From positions 806,001 through 870,000 of the forward strand of contig NZ_LUVZ01000001.1 in the NCBI RefSeq assembly GCF_001593385.1: 64,000 bases of DNA, read 5' to 3'. This DNA is from Chryseobacterium cucumeris. Its GTDB lineage: Bacteria > Bacteroidota > Bacteroidia > Flavobacteriales > Weeksellaceae. The notes under the pieces were generated by a model that had not been told where the DNA came from, searched no databases, and worked only from the letters and a program-made list of their open reading frames with translations. Positions 26,620 through 35,666 of the stretch are shown here, piece by piece. The translations under genes and the position numbers were made by a program. Numbering within the stretch: the first letter of the stretch is position 1; each line of letters starts with the position of its first letter.

Positions 26620-26633
26620 CAGCTGGCCAGCTG
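26620..26633. promoter_or_regulatory. GC-rich palindrome upstream of hsp20
   Basis: CAGCTGGCCAGCTG is a perfect palindrome without spacer, 35 nt upstream of the hsp20 start and standing out from AT-rich surroundings. It is not the CIRCE element. Candidate operator; no binder is known to me. Confidence 0.35.
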
Positions 26634-26772
26634 TACATCAAAAATTACAAAAAAAATACCATTTGATTAAGTGTGAAATTTTTTCCGATTTTCTGTCATT
26701 TTTTCAGCACCACTGACACAAAATCATGGTACTGAGAACATTCGCCATCCGTATGTTTTTTTATTCTTTATT

Positions 26773-27921
26773 CTAAATACAATTTTTTTTACGAAACCTG
26801 AAAAATGTACCGCAACTGATCCATATTGTGGACAATAAAAGGGATAAGCAGGTAATACCCAGCCCGGCTTTATAGAGATCGTACTCTACCATACCGGTTT
26901 TGTAAGCAATCGAAATAGCCAGTATTCCAAATTCACCTGTTTGAGAAAGTAAAGCACCTCCATAAAAACTATCCTGCCATTTAAAATTCAGCATTCTGAA
27001 AAAGAGAGCCGACATAATACTGTTGCTTATCAGTACAATTAAAGTTCCTATCGTGATAAGCTTATAATTTGATAACAGATAATTGATGTCCAGCCGTAAA
27101 CCAATGGATACAAAGAACAGTGCCACAAAGAAAACCTTAAATGGAAGAAGAGAATGTTCCAGCCATCGAAATGCCTGAATTTTTCCGACTAAGACCCCCG
27201 CAATAAAACTTCCCAGTGCCGCACTCATTCCGACCGTTTCTGCTATAAGACCAAAGCCGAGACAGATCAGTAAGCCGGAAAATACCTGCAGCTCATGGTC
27301 ATTTTCAAGGAATGTACTTGAGAATTTAATTTCCTTCAGATGTCTGATTTTCCGGAATATCAAAAAAATGCCGAGACATATGGCAATGGGAAGCATCATA
27401 TTCCATATACTGAAATCTTTGCTATTCCAGAATTTCAACACAGTGAGCACCGGAGCCAGAAGAAGATCCTGTAATAACAAAATATTTAGGATAATAATTC
27501 CAAAGGCAGTATGCAGGGTTCCATGCTTCTTCAGAAACTCAACTACAACTGCAGTACTATTGAACATAAACAGAATGGCGATGAGGAGCACACTTTCAAG
27601 ATTCAGATGGAGTAACTTACCCACAAAATACGCAAATATAAAACTTAAGAGTATTTTCATCCCCTGAGCCAATAAGGGCTTAATGATAAGGCTCTTTTTA
27701 TTGGGAATATTAATTTCCACTCCGATAAAAAACATCAGCAGTAATATTCCTATTTCGCCAATCGTTTCTATTTCTTCCGGTTTGTTAAATAGCTTTAGTA
27801 CATAAGGACCTAATAACACCCCGGCAATAATATAAGCAATAAGATAAGGCTGATTAAATTTTTTCAACACAAACATCAGTCCTAAGATAGTCATACACAA
27901 AATACATACAGTCCAAAGCAT
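26773..27921 (-). CDS. Cation:proton antiporter, CPA2 (KefB/NapA-like) family
   Basis: A 382-residue membrane protein with about 12 hydrophobic segments. IAGVLLGPYVLKLF, LLLMFFIGVEINI and FMFNSTAVVVEFL are the CPA2 blocks, and AALGSFIAGVLVGKI and LRLDINYLLSN lie in the second half. There is no C-terminal TrkA-N domain, so it is the short form. It exchanges Na+ or K+ for H+ across the inner membrane. The ion is not determined, since FNSTAV replaces the usual ND or QD motif region. It may be cotranscribed with a small gene upstream. Confidence 0.88.
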   Translation of the reverse strand: MLWTVCILCMTILGLMFVLKKFNQPYLIAYIIAGVLLGPYVLKLFNKPEEIETIGEIGILLLMFFIGVEINIPNKKSLIIKPLLAQGMKILLSFIFAYFVGKLLHLNLESVLLIAILFMFNSTAVVVEFLKKHGTLHTAFGIIILNILLLQDLLLAPVLTVLKFWNSKDFSIWNMMLPIAICLGIFLIFRKIRHLKEIKFSSTFLENDHELQVFSGLLICLGFGLIAETVGMSAALGSFIAGVLVGKIQAFRWLEHSLLPFKVFFVALFFVSIGLRLDINYLLSNYKLITIGTLIVLISNSIMSALFFRMLNFKWQDSFYGGALLSQTGEFGILAISIAYKTGMVEYDLYKAGLGITCLSLLLSTIWISCGTFFRFRKKNCI

Positions 27922-27956
27922 ATTGATAACGTTTTAGATTGAGATAATTTCGTTTT

Positions 27957-28196
27957 TTAATATGAGTTATGATCTGTTGTCTTATTATTGAATGTGACGT
28001 TGGATTTCCTCAGCTTTCCTATTGCAAGGCTATTGTACCCAATATTACCCTTCTGATAAACCATTAATCCAACTCTACTGTTCTTAATTTGGAAAAAATA
28101 AAGACGGGCGCCATCTTTATTGTATATGGCTTCTTTAGAAAAAAAGCTACCATATTCTACATTGAACTCCAGTAAAAAATTTTCATTGATTATCAT
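27957..28196 (-). CDS. Small hypothetical protein
   Basis: A 79-residue frame just upstream of, and in the same direction as, the antiporter gene (35-nt gap). The sequence has alternating hydrophobic and charged residues (LEFNVEYGSFF, YFFQIKNSRVGLMVY) suggesting a small beta-sheet protein. There is no signal peptide, membrane segment or recognised family. Codon use does not look out of place, and the antiporter pairing argues for a real gene, but chance cannot be excluded. Confidence 0.4.
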   Translation of the reverse strand: MIINENFLLEFNVEYGSFFSKEAIYNKDGARLYFFQIKNSRVGLMVYQKGNIGYNSLAIGKLRKSNVTFNNKTTDHNSY

Positions 28197-28672
28197 AACA
28201 AATTCATAATAATAAACTCTAACTTATTACATGTTCTGGTTATTAGTTATTTTCAAACCAGAATACAAAATCCAGACCAAGCTACCCGGAGATATAGCTG
28301 ACTGGAAATCTAGCAATAATTTTTAATTTCTGAATCCTTTCTTGAGATCATTGCTTTTGATAGTTATCATACAATCCTAAAGTTCAAGTATAAAGAATTT
28401 TCCAAAAAATTCGAAAATTACTTTGGAAAAGATGTAATTAAACTGCATAAACTTAAATAATACTTCTAATAATAGTCGATTTCTAAAATATAAAATAAAC
28501 TAAAGTGTGATGCATTGTATTTTTATATATCAAAGGTATTTTATCTTCATTTTATTTGTAATTTAACAATCTTAGCTAAGTATCACATATAGAATAACTT
28601 GGTACAAACCTGAGATATATCCATGTTGTAACAAGTAAAAAGATAATTAAAGAATTGCAATAAAATAATACC
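28197..28672. other. Intergenic, no clear gene
   Basis: A 476-nt AT-rich gap. A short plus-strand frame near 28390-28460 (FSKKFENYFGKD) faintly recalls the end of an AraC-type domain but is too short to call. No -7 box is convincing before the YhhN gene. Confidence 0.35.
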
Positions 28673-29323
28673 ATGATAAAATCTTTCAATATCAAATTGT
28701 TATTAGTCCTTCTTTCCATTGTTTTTGCATTTGATTTAGTATTTATTGCTATGGATCATAGTTCCTGGCGGTTTTTTACCAAGCCACTGTTGTTACCTGT
28801 TATTATCTGGTTTTATTTTACTTATTCTAAGCAAAACGTATGTCGGATCAACCAATGGTTTTTATCTGGATTAATTTTAAGCTTTTTGGGTGATGTGTTT
28901 TTGTTATTTGGATGGGGATTTATGCCCGGTTTGGGAAGCTTTTTGTTGGCTCATATTTGTTACATAGCTTATTTTTTTAAGATTGAAAAGAAAAATGCAT
29001 GGAGTTGGCTTCCCTTTGTTTTGCTTTATTTAGGTTCATTTATTTACTATATATATCCTTATTTAAACGAAATGAAGATACCCGTGTTAATTTACGGAAT
29101 TACCATTGCTACGATGCTGTATTTTAGTATCAGAACTTATTCTTTATTATTAATCCTGGGAGCTGTTTTGTTTGTAATATCAGATTCCGTATTGGCCATT
29201 AATATATTCGTACAGCGCAGTATTGGGAAAGAACTTGTTGTGATGATTACTTATGTTTTAGCCCAATTGATGTTGGTGCTGGGAGTGGTTGGTCTTGAAA
29301 AAAAGAACAGAATTATCCGATAA
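28673..29323 (+). CDS. Lysoplasmalogenase, YhhN/TMEM86 family
   Basis: A 216-residue integral membrane protein with about seven to eight helices. The YhhN hallmark LSFLGDVFLLFG (~68-79) carries the conserved Asp, and FVISDSVLAIN (~167-177) carries the second conserved Ser-Asp. The family hydrolyses the vinyl-ether bond of lysoplasmalogens to a fatty aldehyde and a glycerophospho-base. The next gene, 11 nt downstream, is a fatty-acid-hydroxylase-type enzyme, which fits ether-lipid or membrane-lipid turnover. Confidence 0.88.
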   Translation: MIKSFNIKLLLVLLSIVFAFDLVFIAMDHSSWRFFTKPLLLPVIIWFYFTYSKQNVCRINQWFLSGLILSFLGDVFLLFGWGFMPGLGSFLLAHICYIAYFFKIEKKNAWSWLPFVLLYLGSFIYYIYPYLNEMKIPVLIYGITIATMLYFSIRTYSLLLILGAVLFVISDSVLAINIFVQRSIGKELVVMITYVLAQLMLVLGVVGLEKKNRIIR

Positions 29324-29334
29324 AATCAAGACTT

Positions 29335-30315
29335 ATGAAAAGAAAAGATAACCGGTTTTTTCATAATATTGCTCTATTCTGTCCATTGGACTTTACTGAT
29401 CCTGTTACTTATTTTATTCCTGTGTTTATCTTGTTGATAGTAGGGGAAATATTTTTGTATCAGATTCCTCAAAAAGTATTCACCAAAAAACTCATCAAAG
29501 ATAATGTATCGAGTATCGGATTGGGGATAGGGGCAGTAATGTTAGACTTTGGGATGAAAGCTATATCATTATCCTACTTTTTTTGGATTTACAATCATTT
29601 TAGGCTTACTGATATTTTCGGGATCAAAGATTTCAATAAATTCTTCACTTTACAATGGCATACAGATCACTGGTGGCTTTGGTTATTGGTTATGATTGTT
29701 CAGGATTTTGGCTTTTACTGGCATCATCGGTTGAGTCATAAAATCAGATTATTCTGGACAGGTCATGTCAATCATCACTCGGCTACTCATTTAAGTCTTG
29801 CTATTGCACTGCGTCAGGGATGGTTTGAAATTATATATCGGGACATTTGGTATATCCCTTTTATCATTATTGGTTTTCATCCTATTATGATGGCTATGAT
29901 GCATCAGTTTAACCTGATTTTTCAATTTTGGCCGCATACCAATGCTATTGGAAAATTAGGGTGGTTCGATAAAGTATTCAATTCTCCATCCAACCATCGG
30001 GTGCATCATTCCCGAAAAATTGAGGATTTAGATAATAACTATGGAGGCATTTTGATGATTTGGGATCATCTTTTCGGCACGTACAAAGCGGAAGAAAAGA
30101 AAACGACGGATTACGGAATCTATCATAATATTCATACTTATAATGTTTTTCATATCGTCTTTGATGAGTTTGGAAATATGATAAAGGATGTCCGGAATGC
30201 ACCGACATGGAAAGCGAAACTGGGGTATATATTCAATGCTCCGGGCTGGCATCATCATGATAAAGATGAGCGGATTTCTACTTTGAAGCGGGAATTAGAA
30301 GAAAAAATGAATTGA
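29335..30315 (+). CDS. Sterol desaturase / fatty acid hydroxylase family membrane protein
   Basis: A 326-residue membrane di-iron enzyme. The His clusters are complete: YWHHRLSHK (~129-136), GHVNHHSATH (~143-152) and HRVHHSR (~222). Four or so membrane helices surround them. The family includes sterol desaturases, carotenoid hydroxylases and alkylglycerol monooxygenase. Adjacency to a YhhN lysoplasmalogenase, as in ether-lipid catabolism, makes an alkylglycerol-monooxygenase-like reaction worth testing. No sterol pathway is seen nearby. It is cotranscribed with YhhN (11-nt gap). Confidence 0.87.
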   Translation: MKRKDNRFFHNIALFCPLDFTDPVTYFIPVFILLIVGEIFLYQIPQKVFTKKLIKDNVSSIGLGIGAVMLDFGMKAISLSYFFWIYNHFRLTDIFGIKDFNKFFTLQWHTDHWWLWLLVMIVQDFGFYWHHRLSHKIRLFWTGHVNHHSATHLSLAIALRQGWFEIIYRDIWYIPFIIIGFHPIMMAMMHQFNLIFQFWPHTNAIGKLGWFDKVFNSPSNHRVHHSRKIEDLDNNYGGILMIWDHLFGTYKAEEKKTTDYGIYHNIHTYNVFHIVFDEFGNMIKDVRNAPTWKAKLGYIFNAPGWHHHDKDERISTLKRELEEKMN

Positions 30316-30528
30316 TGGTTGTCTTACATGAAAAGTGTAAATTACTGATAAAAACTCTTTATTAATTCAGAAATAAACATCAACCTTCTACGACTTGTTA
30401 GACAAAGTAATTCCCTCAACAATTAAGTTCCAGACACTTTTTTAGCAGCTTTTAAATGCTTAAAATATACTTGAATTTATGTACAATGCTTTCCTGGTTA
30501 AAAAAAGTGTTAAGAAAATAAATTTTCA

Positions 30529-31353
30529 TTACTCTAATTCAATAGGGTTATAACCTTTTTTCTCTGTTTCACTTATTTTTTGTCTGCTTTGCCCCTCTGA
30601 AAATACAGTTCCCATTTTTTCTAATTCATATTTAATATTGTCTCTGTAATTTGTTGTTGCTTGAATTAACTCTTTTTTTGTGACTAACTTAGCATTTTGA
30701 TAATGTCTTTTATTTATTGTTATTATTCTTCCCTTCAACTTAGCACTTGATACCGATTTTACAAGTTCAAAATCATAATCCCCTGTCTTATCTGTTATTT
30801 TAACAATTAAGCCTGGAAGACCACTAAATTTGTATGGTCCATAAGGAAAAGGAATTTCCATTGAATACCAAGCTGTCCAATCTCTTCCTTTATAATGAAC
30901 CTCTGCTTTTTTACAATGAAAAGAATTAATTACTTTGGTTTCATCAATCAATTTCCAGTCACGAATTATAGGGGTATTATAAGATAGTAGAGCAGTTCCA
31001 ACTGACTCATAAAATTCAGAATTATCAGTTGTTTGGATAATTAAAAACTTAAATTTTGATGAAGGCAACCCTCTCATATCAATATTAAAATTACTCCTAT
31101 TTTTATTATACTGCTCCATGAAAAGAGAGTCAAATTTCAACCTGTTTTCACTAATAAAAAAAGCACGTTTATCACTTATTTGCATGGTAAAAAGTTCTTT
31201 GTAAACGTTATCTAGATTTAGAGTATTAGGTTTATATTGAAGTAAATAGGTAAATTCTCCTCTTAATGAATCACCAGTAGCTGTTTGAGAAAACAAAAAA
31301 GAGAAAAAAAACAAAAATAAAATTGTTAAGGTTTGTTTCTTTGTGAAATTCAT
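30529..31353 (-). CDS. GLPGLI family secreted protein
   Basis: A 274-residue protein from ATG 31353 with a signal peptide (LTILFLFFFSFLFSQ). The frame runs 12 codons further upstream, but those extend into a hairpin and lack a signal peptide. The name-giving motif is present: FSGLPGLIVKI near residue 196. Family proteins are exported by Bacteroidota, commonly in several copies, and have no known activity. It is preceded in the same direction by a small Cys-containing secreted protein gene, with a hairpin between them. Confidence 0.9.
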   Translation of the reverse strand: MNFTKKQTLTILFLFFFSFLFSQTATGDSLRGEFTYLLQYKPNTLNLDNVYKELFTMQISDKRAFFISENRLKFDSLFMEQYNKNRSNFNIDMRGLPSSKFKFLIIQTTDNSEFYESVGTALLSYNTPIIRDWKLIDETKVINSFHCKKAEVHYKGRDWTAWYSMEIPFPYGPYKFSGLPGLIVKITDKTGDYDFELVKSVSSAKLKGRIITINKRHYQNAKLVTKKELIQATTNYRDNIKYELEKMGTVFSEGQSRQKISETEKKGYNPIELE

Positions 31354-31372
31354 TGCTGTTTTTTGTGAAAAT

Positions 31373-31412
31373 AATAACCGTTCAAACAAGGTTTATTATT
31401 TGAACGATTATT
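31373..31412. repeat. Intercistronic hairpin between small peptide and GLPGLI genes
   Basis: A 14-nt inverted repeat with one mismatch; the inner 8 nt (CGTTCAAA at 31379-31386, TTTGAACG at 31399-31406) are perfect. It lies 66 nt beyond the small gene's stop on the minus strand and 20 nt before the GLPGLI start. It could be a partial terminator or a stabiliser of the upstream message. Confidence 0.6.
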
Positions 31413-31477
31413 TTGATTAATAGTCAACACTTCTTTCCTATTGAGCTCAAAGAAATGACTAACTTGTGACTGATAAA

Positions 31478-31732
31478 TTATAGTTGACAATAATTATCCT
31501 GAATTTTTTCTGCCCACTCTATCCATTGATCAGCACTCCAATCCTGACAAGTATAAGCAGATGTACAGCTTGCCTGAAATGTTCCACATTGCATTTGAAG
31601 TTTTTTCTTAGATTTTTTAGTGCTTTTAGCAACCCTAACTTCTTTTGTTTTAGAATTTACTTTCTCCACGTTTCCTTTTGCACTTACAAAACCTGCTATA
31701 CCAATCATAGCAATAAATAATAGTTTTTTCAT
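31478..31732 (-). CDS. Small secreted Cys-containing protein
   Basis: An 84-residue protein with signal peptide MKKLLFIAMIGIAGFVSA. The mature part is Lys-rich (about 30-46: EVRVAKSTKKSKKKLQ) and then holds four Cys (49, 56, 62, 82), enough for two disulfides. WSADQWIEWAEKI lies near the end. I do not recognise a family, but short signal-peptide proteins of this build occur next to GLPGLI genes in Chryseobacterium-like genomes. A good -7 box 30 nt upstream (31761) supports the start. Function unknown; a GLPGLI partner or a secreted peptide is possible. Confidence 0.75.
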   Translation of the reverse strand: MKKLLFIAMIGIAGFVSAKGNVEKVNSKTKEVRVAKSTKKSKKKLQMQCGTFQASCTSAYTCQDWSADQWIEWAEKIQDNYCQL

Positions 31733-31760
31733 GATTGTGATAATTTTTAAAATTACAAAT

Positions 31761-31768
31761 CAAATATA
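31761..31768 (-). promoter_or_regulatory. -7 promoter box for the small secreted protein
   Basis: TATATTTG on the minus strand, 28 nt upstream of ATG 31732, fits TAnnTTTG. Confidence 0.55.
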
Positions 31769-32078
31769 TGGATTTAAGTCAATGAAAATAGAAACATTTT
31801 ATTATGTTAAACACCTGTTAATAAAGTATTTATGCCAACTTGAGCATCGTTAATTATTTCATTTAAAATTGAAATATTTATACATAAATTCAGTTTTAGA
31901 ATTTATTTTTAGAAGATCCAATTTAGATAAATCCAATAGCAAAGAAAGAACTTTGGTTTTATCAAGAATGTGAAAACCCTTTTTAAAAGTTGTACCAGCT
32001 TTTTGAATGTAGTTTAACTACCAATATGAATAAGAAGTCCCTCCCTTTGCCGACCGGAAATCAAGCCATTTAGGATAT

Positions 32079-32111
32079 AAAAAAAGGAGACGTTTAAAAA
32101 TAAACGTCTCC
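32079..32111 (-). terminator. Terminator of the tRNA-Ser remnant
   Basis: Perfect 11-bp arms (32086-32096, 32101-32111) around four bases, followed on the minus strand by seven T. It directly follows the tRNA-Ser 3' end, as a native tRNA terminator would. Confidence 0.88.
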
Positions 32112-32116
32112 CTAAG

Positions 32117-32138
32117 CGGAGAGTGAGGGATTCGAACC
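32117..32138 (-). other. tRNA-Ser 3'-end fragment, att-site-like
   Basis: On the minus strand the sequence reads GGTTCGAATCCCTC then ACTCTCCG: T loop, 3' T-stem strand, 3' acceptor strand and discriminator G73. The acceptor strand would pair with GGAGAGT, the usual 5' end of Bacteroidota tRNA-Ser. The rest of the tRNA is absent: upstream bases no longer pair with the T stem beyond GG. A tRNA 3' end kept with its terminator but without its 5' part is the typical scar at the distal end of an element integrated at a tRNA gene. Confidence 0.7.
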
Positions 32139-33041
32139 ATTTTACTTAAGTCATTGAAAATGAGAGTTATTAAAAATACCCATTTTATGATAGCCACGAA
32201 TTTGCCACAATTCCATAAATATTTTAATCTACAAAATCTAACAAAAGATTTAAAGAGCATTTTAGTTTTAATATTACAAATATAAAAATAAGTTTAGTAA
32301 TCAGCAATAAGATACTATTTCACTCCACTTTATTAATAATGTAGGTTTTAAAGGTAACTCTGAACAAATTCCAAAAATGCACAGGTTGACTTCCTTGAAT
32401 TCTTAAAAACCTATAACTTGTCTTGGTATTGGTTTCTTCATCTGATCAAAAGAGTCACAAGCTATATAATACACTGAACAGAGATTTCATTTTCTGATAA
32501 CGCAATTCAAAATTACCATTTAAATTGACGGGTTCAGAACTGTTGATCCATCAATCCAGTCTATAATATATTCTTACTTGTTTTAAATAAAATATTCTTC
32601 ATACTATATTTCCCAATAACGGTCTATTTATTCAGCGTTGCTATGTCTTCATTCTCAAGATTTTTCACCAGCAATTCGTATTGTTCCCTGTCACTAACCT
32701 CTCCCTAAAGTTTTCTAAAAGATCCCGACACAACAGCCGCCTTGTAAAACAGTATCTGTGCAAGTGCGCGCCAGTGATACTCCATATACTGCCTGTGAAA
32801 CTAGATTAATGTATCTGTCAAAATGAAAATGATTATTTAGCATATTAAAATTATAAAATACTTACACTCGAAGGAAACTCACTAGATTAAGAAAAAAGAT
32901 AAAGTAAAACATTAGTGTTGCTTTAATTTGTTAATTTTTATTTGAAAGGCAACTACAGCATATTAAAACGGAACTCTCTTGAGTTCTAAAATTGTAATTG
33001 TTTCATATTGAATACCAGGCACCAGTTTTATACAGCCGTTT
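32139..33041. other. Gene-poor, decayed stretch next to the tRNA scar
   Basis: About 900 nt without an intact gene. Fragments of minus-strand coding sequence can be read (see 32624-32812; also IIDWIDGSTVLNP and NFELRYQKMKSLF near 32460-32560, in different frames). This is the expected look of an eroded element edge. No integrase could be recognised. Confidence 0.5.
32624..32812 (-). pseudogene. C-terminal remnant of an unidentified gene
   Basis: On the minus strand QYMEYHWRALAQILFYKAAV and VSGSFRKL run to a stop, and a shifted frame continues GEVSDREQYELLVKNLENED and IATLNK to the TAG at 32624. The two pieces join into a plausible helical C-terminus. A stop lies immediately upstream, so only the tail survives. 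Family not recognised. Confidence 0.4.
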
Positions 33042-33778
33042 TTAATGTTCATTAATTGTTAATGGAATTTCCAGGTAACTTTCTACATTAACTCCATGGA
33101 TTGTAGCTGGTCTCCAAGTTCCCTTAATGCTTTTGGCGGCATTAATGACCATTTTATCAAATCTGATATTCCCTGATGTTGGCTTCACCATAAAATCGAA
33201 TGCCTTCCCATTTTTATCCACTTTAAATTTTAGATATATCCTACCGAACCGATCAAATTTGAAACCATTAATACTTACTTTTTGACTAAATTGCTCTTTA
33301 AAAACCTTATTCCCGCCAGGAAATTCCGCGATCCGATCAGAGTAATCCATTGGGTCATAACCTTCTTTATAGTTTTCAAATAAACTATCAGGAAACATTA
33401 CTATCGTTTGGAATGCTGGAACTTTTTTCCCATTGATTTCGGCTGGAATCCAACCTTGTAAATCTTCTAAAATGGTTTGGGTCAGTTCAAATGCACATTT
33501 ATTTTTGCGAGCGCTTTCAATGTTTTGCTTTTTTAACAACTTTATCGTTTTATCGGGATAAACGACAACCGTTGCAATATAAATTTCCTTTTTATTTTCG
33601 CATTGGTTGAGTTTCTTTTTTACTATTATTTCATGACATCTTTATAAAGATTGATATTACCACCGGTATAAGCCTGCTGCCCATCTGGATATCTGCCATA
33701 GACGATGGAGTCTTTCCATTTATTTTGCCCAAACAATACTGAACCTATAAGAACAAAAATTAAATTGATTTTCATCAT
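33042..33778 (-). pseudogene. TonB-C-domain (energy transducer-like) gene, frameshifted
   Basis: The intact 3' part (33042-33539) encodes a TonB C-terminal-type domain: GRIYLKFKVDKNGKAFDF, then TWRPATIHGVNVESYLEIPL. Its frame is open upstream to about 33630 (EIIVKKKLNQCENKKEIYI) without an ATG. The natural start is ATG ATG at 33778, with signal peptide MMKINLIFVLIGSVLFGQ, but that frame ends at a TAA near 33630. Joining the two frames gives one secreted protein of about 245 residues. There is no N-terminal membrane helix as in true TonB, so a small TonB-C-like exported protein is more likely. Confidence 0.7.
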
Positions 33779-34001
33779 AATTTTAAAAAGAATTTTTATT
33801 TAGATTATTATTTTTTGTGTAGCTGCTATTCCTTTAACTGTTAGTTCTTTATTATTCTAATGATTTGATCCATAATCCTGTCATGATTTCCAACTTCATT
33901 TAAAAAGTTATACTGAATATTATTGGTCCGTTCATATTTATAAAATTATAATTAAGTATAAGATTACCATCAATAAAGTTGTAGCTTCAATTTTCTTCAT
34001 T

Positions 34002-35603
34002 CTATTCTTTGTCAGCAAATCCTATTTTTTTTCTTGATCTTAAGTAATCATATTGAGCCTTAGTCAAATATATCACACTAGCTTCTTGCCCTCCCGTATA
34101 AAGTTCATAAAATTGTCCGTTCAATTCTTCTTCTGTAACGACCGATCTTACAAAATCAAAAAAATCAGTGTCAATCCAGTCTCCTTCAATTTTAAGTGTT
34201 TTATTATAAGACTTATTTGCAATTCTAAATTTTACCAAGACTTTCTTTTTATTTTGTGTATCAAAATCATCTGAAATCTCTGTTGCATTGAATTGATTAT
34301 GGGAGATTCTTTTATACTCTCTTATTAGTTCAGCATAAGGATCTTTAAGGTTTCCTAATTCAGTATCATAGATATAAATAATACCCGGAAAAGCAGCGAG
34401 TACTTGATTTAGATTACCATTTTCCTGTTCAGAGACTTGTTCTTTGGCTTTTTCAATTTGTGATGTTGTTAAATGATCAAATAAACCAATTTGCTGATAC
34501 TCTTTTATTGCAGTATCAATCTGGGCCGAGGTTAAACTATTTTCGAATTTCTCATAGCTTACCTGGATATAGCTATCTGATTTTCGGAACATTGGAACTT
34601 GATTTTTAGATAGAGTAATTATTCCAAAATATTGATATTTTTTTTGTCCATATTGATACGGTGGCTGTATTTCGTGAAGTCTCAATGGTGATTGATTATC
34701 TGCAAGAATTTTATTAAATATTTTGTAGAATTCCTGATCATCAATTTTCCCTAAAAAATCTCCAGATTTACCGATATTCTCTGGTGATATAAAACTTTTT
34801 TGTGTATATGTTTTATCACGGACTTTTAATGATATAACAGCTTTATATGCCGTATAATCCTGAAATGACTCAGCCGAGTCAACTTCTATTTTATATTTAA
34901 AGTCTGTAAAACATAATTCAGGTAAAAGATTTGAGACTTCCTTATGTAATTGTTCAAGATAAATTGAAGGGTCGTTGGAATACTTTGCCAGATCGAAGAA
35001 TACTGCATTGTTACAATAGTCGATAAGTTGATAATGAGATGTTATTCTCTCCGCATTTATGTCACGTTTAAGGTGGTCGAATGATCTCTCAGAAATAACA
35101 TTATTTATCAGAAGTTTTTCTCCATACTTTATAAGTTTATCAGGGCTTAACCATTCTTCATATGCACTTTGATTTGCTAGGTCTTGTAACAGTTGAAGAA
35201 TATATACATAATCATTATTTTCGATCTTTCTTGACTGATCTTTAAACTGTTTAATCGTTACTAAATCGCAATTCCTGAGTTTGGAAAGATACAAATACAA
35301 TTCTTCATTAATTTTTGCCTGTAATAATGGTTGTGGTTTCTCTTTTCCAAAATTTATTTGCATTCCTAATTCTGAATAGTAATGTCCAGTAATTTTTTTA
35401 AATTCGGTTTGATAAAGTGAGTGTAAGTAAGCGCTATTTGATTTATTTTGATTCCGTTTTAATAAATCTTCAAAATCTCCGATTTGTTTATTTTCAATGA
35501 GTTTATATTCAACTAGTTTTTGTAAGGTATTATTCTTAATTTGTCCATTTATAGTGCATGTTGTCAAAATAAATAAGACCAATATGTATAAAGGAATTTT
35601 CAT
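34002..35603 (-). CDS. Hypothetical secreted protein
   Basis: A 533-residue protein with an N-terminal signal (MKIPLYILVLFILTTCTINGQ). The Cys at 16 lacks a good lipobox, so cleavage after the Gln/Asn-Gly region is more likely. The mature part is mixed helical and beta. SLTSAQIDTAIKEYQQIGLF and HLTTSQIEKAKEQVSEQE form an internal near-repeat. No catalytic motif or known family is seen. It is the first of a run of minus-strand genes downstream of an RHS toxin operon, so it may belong to the toxin/immunity cargo. ATG at 35603 is the only start giving a signal peptide. Confidence 0.72.
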   Translation of the reverse strand: MKIPLYILVLFILTTCTINGQIKNNTLQKLVEYKLIENKQIGDFEDLLKRNQNKSNSAYLHSLYQTEFKKITGHYYSELGMQINFGKEKPQPLLQAKINEELYLYLSKLRNCDLVTIKQFKDQSRKIENNDYVYILQLLQDLANQSAYEEWLSPDKLIKYGEKLLINNVISERSFDHLKRDINAERITSHYQLIDYCNNAVFFDLAKYSNDPSIYLEQLHKEVSNLLPELCFTDFKYKIEVDSAESFQDYTAYKAVISLKVRDKTYTQKSFISPENIGKSGDFLGKIDDQEFYKIFNKILADNQSPLRLHEIQPPYQYGQKKYQYFGIITLSKNQVPMFRKSDSYIQVSYEKFENSLTSAQIDTAIKEYQQIGLFDHLTTSQIEKAKEQVSEQENGNLNQVLAAFPGIIYIYDTELGNLKDPYAELIREYKRISHNQFNATEISDDFDTQNKKKVLVKFRIANKSYNKTLKIEGDWIDTDFFDFVRSVVTEEELNGQFYELYTGGQEASVIYLTKAQYDYLRSRKKIGFADKE

Positions 35604-35666
35604 AATTTATTAAATTATGTTTTATTGGTTCGGTGTTTTTTAAAGTTTGTTTATTTTTAAACTAGC

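Noticed and set aside
28390..28460. Short AraC-like tail
   Set aside because: Only about 20 residues look like an AraC end; no second HTH helix or upstream part found.
32018..32260. 80-codon minus-strand frame across the tRNA fragment
   Set aside because: Reads through the terminator and the tRNA remnant; a shadow of structural RNA sequence.
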